Shown: piece after piece, positions 1-5,288 of the stretch
Layout of the letters: each line of letters begins with the position of its first letter
Numbering within the stretch: position 1 is the first letter of the stretch
Origin: an uncultured Legionella sp.
Lineage (GTDB): Bacteria; Pseudomonadota; Gammaproteobacteria; Legionellales; Legionellaceae
Length of the DNA: 7,661 bases
NCBI GenBank assembly: GCA_903885895.1
Contig: CAISKC010000022.1
Coordinates: 1 to 7,661 of the forward strand
Reading direction: 5' to 3'
The notes under the pieces: model-generated
What the model was told of the DNA's origin: nothing
Databases searched by the model: none
The model's input: only the letters and a program-made list of their open reading frames with translations
Position numbers and translations under genes: made by a program

Positions 1-308
1 GTCAACAAATCGATACACTTAAACAGACTGTAGCTAATCGAAGTGTCGCAAAAGAACAATTACAAGGAGCCAGCATTACTTTATCAAATTTCGGGAAATT
101 TTCCGGGAAATTTGCAAGCCCCATCATAGTCCCCCCTACTGTTGCGATTTTAGCAGTAGGTCGTCTGTATGAGGGCGTCGTAAGTCAATCCGGTCAAATT
201 CAGGCTCATCGCCTGTTACCCTTATCTTTAAGCTTTGACCATCGCGCTGTCACGGGCGGAGAAGCCACTCGCTTTTTAGGTGCGGTCATGGCAGCGTTGC
301 AAACGTAG
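1..308 (+). CDS. 2-oxoacid dehydrogenase complex E2 component (dihydrolipoamide acyltransferase), 3' end only
   Basis: This is the C-terminal end of an E2 acyltransferase, entering from the left edge; the first whole codon is at base 3 and 101 residues are visible before the TAG stop. E2 forms the core of pyruvate, 2-oxoglutarate or branched-chain dehydrogenase complexes and moves the acyl group from lipoyl-lysine to CoA in the cytoplasm. Visible catalytic-domain landmarks are TLSNFGKF, then PIIVPPTVAILAVGR, then LPLSLSFDHRAVTGG near the C-terminus. The DHR histidine is the catalytic residue. The usual family signature is DHRxxDG; here the Asp position is Thr (DHRAVTG), a form I recall from one E2 subfamily, so it need not mean inactivity. 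Substrate specificity cannot be told because the lipoyl and E1/E3-binding domains lie outside the window. The gene ends 3 bases before the convergent nuclease gene, with no hairpin terminator visible between them. Confidence 0.93.
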   Translation, partial: QQIDTLKQTVANRSVAKEQLQGASITLSNFGKFSGKFASPIIVPPTVAILAVGRLYEGVVSQSGQIQAHRLLPLSLSFDHRAVTGGEATRFLGAVMAALQT

Positions 309-311
309 GCT

Positions 312-1127
312 TTAATTTGCTAAATGATTCAACAACAACGCTAATCTACACCCTGCATAGACCAATTGCTGCTCCGTATCACGTTGGGTTTGTTGCTCAT
401 ACTCAGCGGAGGGACTCGTACGTTCTTCTAGAGCGTACGCATGCTTAAGCGCCATAGCATGCGATGCCTGTACCCAATGCATGATCTCTAAATCAGGGGT
501 AGGACACGACCATTCTTCTTCGAGTTTATATGCTAATTGTTTTACTTCTGAACTAGGCATCTTTGGTGTCAACATCCCACCGCCTTTATCCCAATATCGA
601 TGTAAATTATTTCCGACTTTATTTTTGCCTAACCGAAAATCATTTCCACCGCGATCTCCGTGCGGGTGCGCTTGACTCACTCTCGTGATGGTATGCAATG
701 GCTGATGAATATCCCCCACGACATGTAAAATAATCCGTAAAGCCACAGCTTGCTCTTCCAAGGGAGCATTCGGATCTTGTAAAGTCTTCATAGCCTGTTG
801 GACTGCAATCACCGCATTCATTTCAGCTGCCTTTGGAAGCGGCGTTCCATCTACACTTTCTGGAATATCAATATAATGCATCGGTTTGAGAGATAAATAA
901 CGCGGATCATATAATGTATCCATCCAAACTGCAGCAGCCACCAAAGTATAGCGCTTTTGATCCTGATTCAAATATTGATTCAGATGCGCGTATTGACGCT
1001 TAGCTTTCGAAGTAAGATGATCAGAAGCAATTTGTGCAATAACGCGATGCCCGGTAGCAGACCAAGTAAACCCTTGTGATGCCAGCAATAATGCTGTCAA
1101 AAAAATGAACCATTGTAATTTTCGCAT
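312..1127 (-). CDS. Secreted S1/P1-type zinc-dependent nuclease / 3'-nucleotidase
   Basis: The 271-residue product has a signal peptide (MRKLQ, then a hydrophobic stretch to about residue 20). S1/P1 enzymes cut single-stranded DNA and RNA and remove 3'-phosphates from nucleotides; some relatives are phospholipases C. All nine ligands of the three-zinc site known from P1 nuclease can be placed: W22 (the mature N-terminus, whose amino group binds zinc), H27, D70 (in VWMD), H84 (PMHYIDIP), H135, D139 and H145 (HVVGDIHQPLH), H176 and D180 (NLHRYWD). The spacings W-x4-H, H-x3-D-x5-H and H-x3-D match the family. Cleavage just before W22 fits the need for a Trp at position 1. Length is normal. The export signal places it in the periplasm or outside the cell, where nucleic acid scavenging is likely. 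It converges on the E2 gene (3-base gap) and is divergent from the gene at 1292. A weak GTAGGT ribosome-binding site lies upstream of the ATG. Confidence 0.93.
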   Translation of the reverse strand: MRKLQWFIFLTALLLASQGFTWSATGHRVIAQIASDHLTSKAKRQYAHLNQYLNQDQKRYTLVAAAVWMDTLYDPRYLSLKPMHYIDIPESVDGTPLPKAAEMNAVIAVQQAMKTLQDPNAPLEEQAVALRIILHVVGDIHQPLHTITRVSQAHPHGDRGGNDFRLGKNKVGNNLHRYWDKGGGMLTPKMPSSEVKQLAYKLEEEWSCPTPDLEIMHWVQASHAMALKHAYALEERTSPSAEYEQQTQRDTEQQLVYAGCRLALLLNHLAN

Positions 1128-1162
1128 GCTTTACCTACAGAACAGAAGCTTTCATATGAATG

Positions 1163-1170
1163 ATAATATA
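1163..1170 (-). promoter_or_regulatory. Candidate -10 region for the nuclease gene
   Basis: Read on the - strand this short stretch gives overlapping TATATT and TATTAT hexamers about 36-43 bases upstream of the nuclease ATG, a reasonable place for a sigma-70 -10 box. No convincing -35 hexamer lies at 16-18 bases; the nearest (TTACCT, 18 bases upstream of TATATT) is poor. It is offered as the best candidate in the spacer, not as an assured promoter. Confidence 0.3.
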
Positions 1171-1219
1171 CTCTAAAATCCTGAAAAAAGGTAAGCTGTG
1201 TAGACAAGTCGACCTCTTC

Positions 1220-1248
1220 TTTACAACACAACACACATCCACTATAAT
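1220..1248 (+). promoter_or_regulatory. Sigma-70 promoter for the small exported protein gene at 1292
   Basis: A TTTACA -35 box (1220-1225) is followed after exactly 17 bases by a perfect TATAAT -10 box (1243-1248). Transcription should begin near 1255, leaving a leader of about 37 bases that carries an AGGA ribosome-binding site (1282-1285) 6 bases before the ATG at 1292. This is one of the two clearest promoters in the window and suggests strong constitutive expression. No operator-like palindrome overlaps it. Confidence 0.72.
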
Positions 1249-1291
1249 TGCCCTTTTTTAGAACAATCTCAAATCTGTTTTAGGAACCTTT

Positions 1292-1732
1292 ATGAAACAA
1301 ATCGTGGCATTTATTCTTTTTTGTGTCGTATCAACAATGGTACATGCTTGGGGAGAAAATTGCAGACTTTATCATGTGCATATCAAGAATACCGGCACAT
1401 CAGATTGTGTTTTAAAAAAACATTACACTCTTTATGGAAAAGTATCCTCACATACCAAAATACCTGATGTGATTTTTCGCGACAGGGAAAGCCAATTTGA
1501 GATGAACGCTGCAGATGGCGCGGCAGCCAGCCTCTTATCTTATGAATGCGGCGATGACAAAAGAATCACTTTTTTCACCACAACCAGCACCGATACGCCC
1601 ATTATAGGTCATTATAACGATACAAGAAGTGCTATCATAGAATCTAAACATATCGAAGCAAGCTTTGAGTCCACCCGATGCAGCAATTTTAATAGCACTG
1701 CCAATGAAATCACTTGGACACTCACTCCGTAA
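1292..1732 (+). CDS. Small exported cysteine-containing protein of unknown function
   Basis: The 146-residue protein starts MKQIVAFILFCVVSTMVHA, a textbook signal peptide with probable cleavage after A19, giving a mature protein of about 127 residues in the periplasm or outside the cell. The mature part has four cysteines (C24, C39, C86, C130), enough for two disulfides, and alternates short beta-type stretches with Gly/Asn/Asp turns, suggesting a beta-sandwich. The start (VHIKNTGTSDCVLKKH followed by LYGK) recalls the opening strands of aegerolysin-like proteins, but the rest does not match well enough to assign that family. I do not recognise the gene, and no catalytic motif is visible. It begins with ATG behind a good AGGA site and a near-consensus promoter, and ends with a double stop (TAA TAG). 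It stands alone: divergent from the nuclease gene and separated from the downstream operon by a hairpin and a second promoter. Confidence 0.8.
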   Translation: MKQIVAFILFCVVSTMVHAWGENCRLYHVHIKNTGTSDCVLKKHYTLYGKVSSHTKIPDVIFRDRESQFEMNAADGAAASLLSYECGDDKRITFFTTTSTDTPIIGHYNDTRSAIIESKHIEASFESTRCSNFNSTANEITWTLTP

Positions 1733-1745
1733 TAGCCGATAAAAT

Positions 1746-1779
1746 GTAGCCTTGATTATGCTGCGCTACATCAAGGCTG
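1746..1779 (+). repeat. GTAG-headed REP-like palindrome
   Basis: Just after the double stop of the preceding gene lies an imperfect palindrome starting with GTAG. Its outer arms AGCCTTGAT (1748-1756) and ATCAAGGCT (1770-1778) are fully complementary over 9 bases with a 13-base middle. A second, overlapping inverted repeat uses TGTAGC (1745-1750) and GCTACA (1765-1770), so two alternative folds compete. A GTAG head followed by an imperfect hairpin with a GCTGCGCT-like centre is the layout of REP sequences mobilised by RAYT (TnpA-REP) enzymes in many gammaproteobacteria. No run of T follows on the + strand, so it is not a classic intrinsic terminator, though such hairpins can stop or stabilise transcripts. 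Only one copy is visible here, so membership in a dispersed family is inference. Confidence 0.55.
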
Positions 1780-1804
1780 TCTACCGAGTATTCACAGTCC
1801 AAAC

Positions 1805-1833
1805 TTGTCTATTCTCCCAAAATATGAGATAAT
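1805..1833 (+). promoter_or_regulatory. Sigma-70 promoter opening the gnnA-lpxB-ybeY-corC-serS-rhomboid operon
   Basis: TTGTCT (1805-1810, -35) and GATAAT (1828-1833, -10) are separated by 17 bases, and a TG one base before the -10 box (1825-1826) gives an extended -10 element. Transcription would start near 1840, leaving only about 22 bases before the ATG at 1863. That short leader has no recognisable Shine-Dalgarno sequence. No other promoter of similar quality was noticed at the gene joints inside the downstream run, so this is probably the main promoter for all six genes. Confidence 0.6.
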
Positions 1834-1862
1834 CTTCGCTCAATTTTTTCAATGTTGGCACC

Positions 1863-2822
1863 ATGTCAAAACTCAAATGTGCAGTGATTGGAGTCGGTTA
1901 CCTCGGACGCTTTCATGCACAAAAGTATCTATTGCTGGAAGACACGCAATTAGTGGCTGTATGTGATAGCGATCATGAAACAGTAGAACGTGTTGCTCAA
2001 GAACTCCAAGTAAAACCCATCTTGAATTATCGAGACTTATTCGGTCAAGTAGATGCGGTGAGTATTTCAGTGTCGACTCAAGCCCATTATGAGATAGCCA
2101 AAGATTGCTTACTCAATGGGATCCACGTTTTGATTGAAAAACCCATTACTGAGACTGTGCAACAAGCTGATGAGCTCATCGCCATTGCCAAAGCCCATAA
2201 ATTAAAGCTCCAGGTTGGTCACATGGAGCGGTTTAATGCCGCACGGCTCGCTTTATCCGAGTATTTAGATCATCCTTTATTTATTGATTCACAGCGTTTG
2301 GCACCGTTTACGCCACGCGGTGCCGATGTCAATGTGGTGTTGGATTTAATGATTCACGATATTGATTTGATTCAAACCATGGTCAATAGCCCCATCACTA
2401 ACATTGATGCACATGGCTCCCCTGTCTTAACATCCAATATTGATATCGCCAATGCACGTATCACGTTTGAAAACCGTTGTGTGGCCAATGTGGTTGCAAG
2501 TCGGATTAGTTTTAAAACTGAGCGTAAAACTCGTATTTTTCAGCGTCATACCTATATTTCTATCGATTATCATCTGAAACAAATTTCTGTGTTTCAACAA
2601 GGTCAAGAGGAATTATTTCCTGGTGTTGCGTCTATTGATCATCAAGAAATTGCGATTGAAAAAAATGATGCGCTGCTTGATGAAATTCAAGCGTTTGTAA
2701 CCTGTATTCGTCAAGATAGCACGCCTATTGTGACTGGTCAGCATGGACGAGATGCACTCGCAACTGCCGTGCAAATTTCTGAATTGATTGAACAAAACCT
2801 CTCTTACCATGCAACCATCTAA
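1863..2822 (+). CDS. gnnA: Gfo/Idh/MocA-family NAD-dependent oxidoreductase, probable UDP-GlcNAc 3-dehydrogenase (GnnA)
   Basis: The 319-residue protein opens with a Rossmann nucleotide-binding motif (GVGYLG, residues 10-15) followed by D35 at the end of the second strand (VAVCD), which favours NAD over NADP. The EKP motif of this superfamily is at residues 92-94, with K93 the expected catalytic lysine, and HDID (165-168) sits where the catalytic His/Asp of the C-terminal substrate domain lies. The superfamily oxidises or reduces many sugars, so the specific call rests on context: it overlaps lpxB by 14 bases, and in Acidithiobacillus ferrooxidans gnnA and gnnB lie among the lpx genes. GnnA oxidises the 3-OH of UDP-GlcNAc; GnnB then transaminates it to give the 2,3-diamino sugar of amide-linked lipid A. 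No gnnB partner is in this window, so the symbol is an inference. ATG 1863 is kept because the Rossmann strand follows at once, despite no clear ribosome-binding site. Confidence 0.75.
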   Translation: MSKLKCAVIGVGYLGRFHAQKYLLLEDTQLVAVCDSDHETVERVAQELQVKPILNYRDLFGQVDAVSISVSTQAHYEIAKDCLLNGIHVLIEKPITETVQQADELIAIAKAHKLKLQVGHMERFNAARLALSEYLDHPLFIDSQRLAPFTPRGADVNVVLDLMIHDIDLIQTMVNSPITNIDAHGSPVLTSNIDIANARITFENRCVANVVASRISFKTERKTRIFQRHTYISIDYHLKQISVFQQGQEELFPGVASIDHQEIAIEKNDALLDEIQAFVTCIRQDSTPIVTGQHGRDALATAVQISELIEQNLSYHATI

Positions 2823-3954
2823 ACACATTGTTATTGTCGCAGGCGAAGAATCAGGTGATCAACATGCTGCGCATTTCGTTAAACAACTCAAGCAAGATTA
2901 CCCAGCACTGACGTTCAGCGGTGTCGGTGGTCAGCATATGCAAGATGCAGGCGTGCAGCTGGTTTCTGATCTGGCACGTTATGGTGTCACCGGTCTTTTA
3001 GAAGTACTGCGCCATGCCAAAACCATTCGCAAGGCATTTTTGCTAATCAAAGCTCATTTGCAGCAAACGCGTCCTCAACTCCTCATCTTGGTCGATTACC
3101 CTGGTTTTAATTTACGTCTGGCGAAATACGCCAAAGAAAAGCTCAATATACGGGTCCTTTATTATATCAGCCCGCAAATTTGGGCCTGGAAAGCACATCG
3201 TATCCACACTATCCGGCGTTATGTAGATAAAATGGCGGTCATCCTACCTTTTGAAAAAACGCTCTACGAGCAAGCAGGTGTTCCGGTCGCATTCGTTGGG
3301 CATCCTTTGGTCGAAAAACTGACCATCCAAGACTCAGTTGCTGATACCAAAAAAAAACTAGGGATCCCCGGCGATAAACTTATTTTGGCTATGTTGCCAG
3401 GCAGTCGGCACAATGAAATCAAATATTTACTACCTGTGTTACATCAAACTGCAAAAAATTTGCTACGAGTCTATCCTAATTTGCATTTTGTCATGCCGGT
3501 AGCGCGCAGCTTAAGCCAAGCTGCTATCAATGCCCTGTTTGATCCAACCGACTTACCCATCACCATGATTGATCAGCAAGCCATACCCACCATCTATGCG
3601 AGTGATTATGTCGTAGTCGCTTCAGGCACGGCATCGTTAGAGTGCGCCTTGCTCACCAAGCCAATGTGTATTATATATAAAGCATCTTTGTTGACATACA
3701 TCGTAGCTTTTCGCATCATGCGTATCAAATATCTTGGTTTGTGTAATGTATTACAAAATAAAATGATGGTTCCAGAATTACTGCAAGATGATTGCAATGC
3801 ACAAGAATTAACAGCCGTCATGCTCGATTTGCTGAGTGATCCAGAAAAAACCCAGCGCATGGTCAAGCGCTTGCAAGTCTTAAAGCAAACTCTAGCGTGC
3901 CAACAAGCGGATCTGTCTATATCAGACTTGATTATTGAAGAGTTACAAATTTAG
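2809..3954 (+). CDS. lpxB: Lipid-A-disaccharide synthase LpxB
   Basis: LpxB is a peripheral inner-membrane glycosyltransferase (family GT19) that joins UDP-2,3-diacyl-glucosamine to lipid X, making the beta-1,6 disaccharide of lipid A. Numbering from ATG 2809 gives 381 residues, close to the 382 of the E. coli enzyme. Family landmarks in order: VAGEESGD near residue 10, GVGG (38-41), VDYPGFN with D96 at the position of the essential catalytic Asp, YISPQIWAWK (119-128), ILPFE followed by FVGHP, LPGSRHNEI (196-204), and the UDP-binding stretch ASGTASLE (271-278). The frame is open upstream to a TTG at 2788, but ATG 2809 starts just before the first beta strand and is preferred. Neither has a clear ribosome-binding site, so translation is probably coupled to the upstream gene, whose stop lies 14 bases inside this one. 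The stop overlaps the ribosome-binding site of ybeY. Confidence 0.97.
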   Translation: MQPSKHIVIVAGEESGDQHAAHFVKQLKQDYPALTFSGVGGQHMQDAGVQLVSDLARYGVTGLLEVLRHAKTIRKAFLLIKAHLQQTRPQLLILVDYPGFNLRLAKYAKEKLNIRVLYYISPQIWAWKAHRIHTIRRYVDKMAVILPFEKTLYEQAGVPVAFVGHPLVEKLTIQDSVADTKKKLGIPGDKLILAMLPGSRHNEIKYLLPVLHQTAKNLLRVYPNLHFVMPVARSLSQAAINALFDPTDLPITMIDQQAIPTIYASDYVVVASGTASLECALLTKPMCIIYKASLLTYIVAFRIMRIKYLGLCNVLQNKMMVPELLQDDCNAQELTAVMLDLLSDPEKTQRMVKRLQVLKQTLACQQADLSISDLIIEELQI

Positions 3955-3956
3955 GA
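3953..3956 (+). promoter_or_regulatory. Ribosome-binding site that fixes the ybeY start
   Basis: AGGA overlaps the TAG stop of lpxB and lies 8 bases before ATG 3965. It decides in favour of this ATG over an in-frame TTG at 3935, which lies inside lpxB and would add ten residues with no family support. Confidence 0.65.
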
Positions 3957-3964
3957 AATATTTT

Positions 3965-4432
3965 ATGACTTATCACATTGATATTCAGCATGCTTGTCGT
4001 AACAAACCTCCCGTTGAGAACAATAAAGTAAGGCTTTGGGCTGAAGCTACTTTACAATCATTGCGACCAGCAGGAGAAATCACGATTCGTTTGGTGGATG
4101 TGGAAGAAATGACTTTATTAAATAACCAGTATCGTCAACAAAATAAGCCGACTAATGTGTTGGCATTCCCTCAACAATTACCCACTGGCGTGCAAATGGA
4201 TTGCCCCTTAGTGGGCGATGTGCTCATATGCCCAACTGTATTAGCCGAAGAAGCTACACCATCCACGTTGCAAGCCCATTGGGCACATATTGTTATTCAT
4301 GGTGTACTACACTTGTTAGGCTATGATCATATTCAAGCGGAGGATGCTCAGATCATGGAAGAGCAAGAAATCGCGTTACTTGCCAAATTTGGCTACGATA
4401 ACCCCTATTTAGAGGATCAGAATGTTGAATAA
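3965..4432 (+). CDS. ybeY: Endoribonuclease YbeY (16S rRNA maturation, ribosome quality control)
   Basis: YbeY is a cytoplasmic single-strand endoribonuclease of the UPF0054 family that takes part in 3' maturation of 16S rRNA and in removing defective 70S ribosomes. The 155-residue product is of normal length. The zinc site is intact: HGVLHLLGYDH carries H112, H116 and H122, the family HGxLHLxGYDH signature. The conserved arginine before the substrate groove is R57 (in YRQQNKPTNVLAFP), and LVGDVLICP (residues 82-90) is the usual strand. The gene follows lpxB after 10 bases and overlaps the corC start by 11. In E. coli the order is ybeZ-ybeY-ybeX-lnt. Here the ybeY-ybeX pair is kept, but no PhoH-like ybeZ precedes it and serS takes the place of lnt. 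Confidence 0.96.
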   Translation: MTYHIDIQHACRNKPPVENNKVRLWAEATLQSLRPAGEITIRLVDVEEMTLLNNQYRQQNKPTNVLAFPQQLPTGVQMDCPLVGDVLICPTVLAEEATPSTLQAHWAHIVIHGVLHLLGYDHIQAEDAQIMEEQEIALLAKFGYDNPYLEDQNVE

Positions 4433-5279
4433 GCCCGAAAAATCATCGCATTGGTTGCAATGGTTGAAACACTTACTGCATCTCGATCCGCAGACCAAAA
4501 GCCAATTAACTGACGTTTTGCGAGAAGCACAAATCCGGGAACTGATTGATGCAGAAACATTAGCTATGTTGGAAGGGGCTTTGGCTTTTGCTGAATTAAA
4601 AGTTCGCGATATTATGTTGCCCAAAAAGCAAATGATATGCATCGAAAGTAATGCAGGGTTAGCTGAAATCATTCCCGTTGTTACCCAATCAGGCCACTCA
4701 CGTTTTCCAGTTATGAATGATAAAAATGAGGAAATCATCGGTATTTTGCATGCAAAAGATTTACTTCGATACCAAAATTTCATACCCGAAGACTTTGATT
4801 TAAATGATATCGTACGCCGTGCACCTGTGGTGCCAGAGAGCAAACGACTTGACAGTTTGTTACATGATTTTCGGTCACATCGTAATCATATGGCCATAGT
4901 TGTCGACGAATATGGCTCTATTCTAGGTTTTGTGACACTAGAAGATATCATTGAACAAATTATAGGCGACATTGAAGATGAGTTTGATATTGATGAAGAA
5001 GCCAATATCAAAACACATGCCAACGGTCATTACATTATCAAGTCACATACGCCCATCAAAGAATTTAATGCCGAAGTTCATGCGCAGCTTAATGATAAGT
5101 TTTATGATACGCTTGGCGGCATTCTCATGGCAAATTTTGGTTATTTACCCAAACCGGGTGAAATCATTGAAATAGAGCAATTCGAATTTAAAATCATTAG
5201 CGCTGATGCACGTCGCATTCATTTGATTGAATGTTTCGACCATCGCGATATCGCAACCCCCTCAGCACAGGAAGATTAA
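4422..5279 (+). CDS. corC: CorC/YbeX family CBS-domain protein (HlyC/CorC family)
   Basis: The 285-residue protein (E. coli CorC/YbeX has 292) carries the family layout. An N-terminal helical region (1-60) ends in VRDIMLPKKQM, the usual entry to the first CBS domain (about 62-120). A second CBS domain follows (about 125-185), containing VDEYGSILGFVTLEDIIEQIIGDI, and then a CorC_HlyC domain (about 200-275). An acidic linker (EDEFDIDEE, 185-193) joins the last two. No transmembrane segment is present, as expected for the short CorC type, which is thought to act with magnesium/cobalt transport; CBS pairs usually bind adenosine nucleotides. YbeX has also been linked to ribosome metabolism, fitting its place beside ybeY. 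The ATG lies 5 bases after an AGAGGA site inside the end of ybeY, and the genes overlap by 11 bases, so coupled translation is likely. Confidence 0.93.
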   Translation: MLNKPEKSSHWLQWLKHLLHLDPQTKSQLTDVLREAQIRELIDAETLAMLEGALAFAELKVRDIMLPKKQMICIESNAGLAEIIPVVTQSGHSRFPVMNDKNEEIIGILHAKDLLRYQNFIPEDFDLNDIVRRAPVVPESKRLDSLLHDFRSHRNHMAIVVDEYGSILGFVTLEDIIEQIIGDIEDEFDIDEEANIKTHANGHYIIKSHTPIKEFNAEVHAQLNDKFYDTLGGILMANFGYLPKPGEIIEIEQFEFKIISADARRIHLIECFDHRDIATPSAQED

Positions 5280-5288
5280 GGATTTACT

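Noticed and set aside
93..113. Short direct repeat GGGAAATTT at 12-base spacing in the E2 gene
   Set aside because: It encodes the repeated GKF of FGKFSGKF in a conserved part of the E2 catalytic domain; coding explains it.
293..342. AGCGTTG ... CAACGCT inverted repeat across the convergent E2/nuclease stops
   Set aside because: The arms are only 7 bases with a 36-base loop and no T-run, so it is not a credible terminator and is probably chance.
481..675. 64-codon + strand open frame starting with ATG
   Set aside because: It lies antisense inside the well-supported S1/P1 nuclease gene and has no recognisable domain or ribosome-binding site.
2788..2808. Upstream TTG start for lpxB adding seven residues
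   Set aside because: There is no ribosome-binding site, and ATG 2809 gives the family's usual N-terminus and length.
2613..2828. 71-codon - strand open frame
   Set aside because: Antisense to the end of the gnnA-like gene and the start of lpxB; the product has no family features.
4409..4843. 144-codon - strand open frame
   Set aside because: Antisense shadow of corC; the real gene has two CBS domains and a CorC domain in the other strand.
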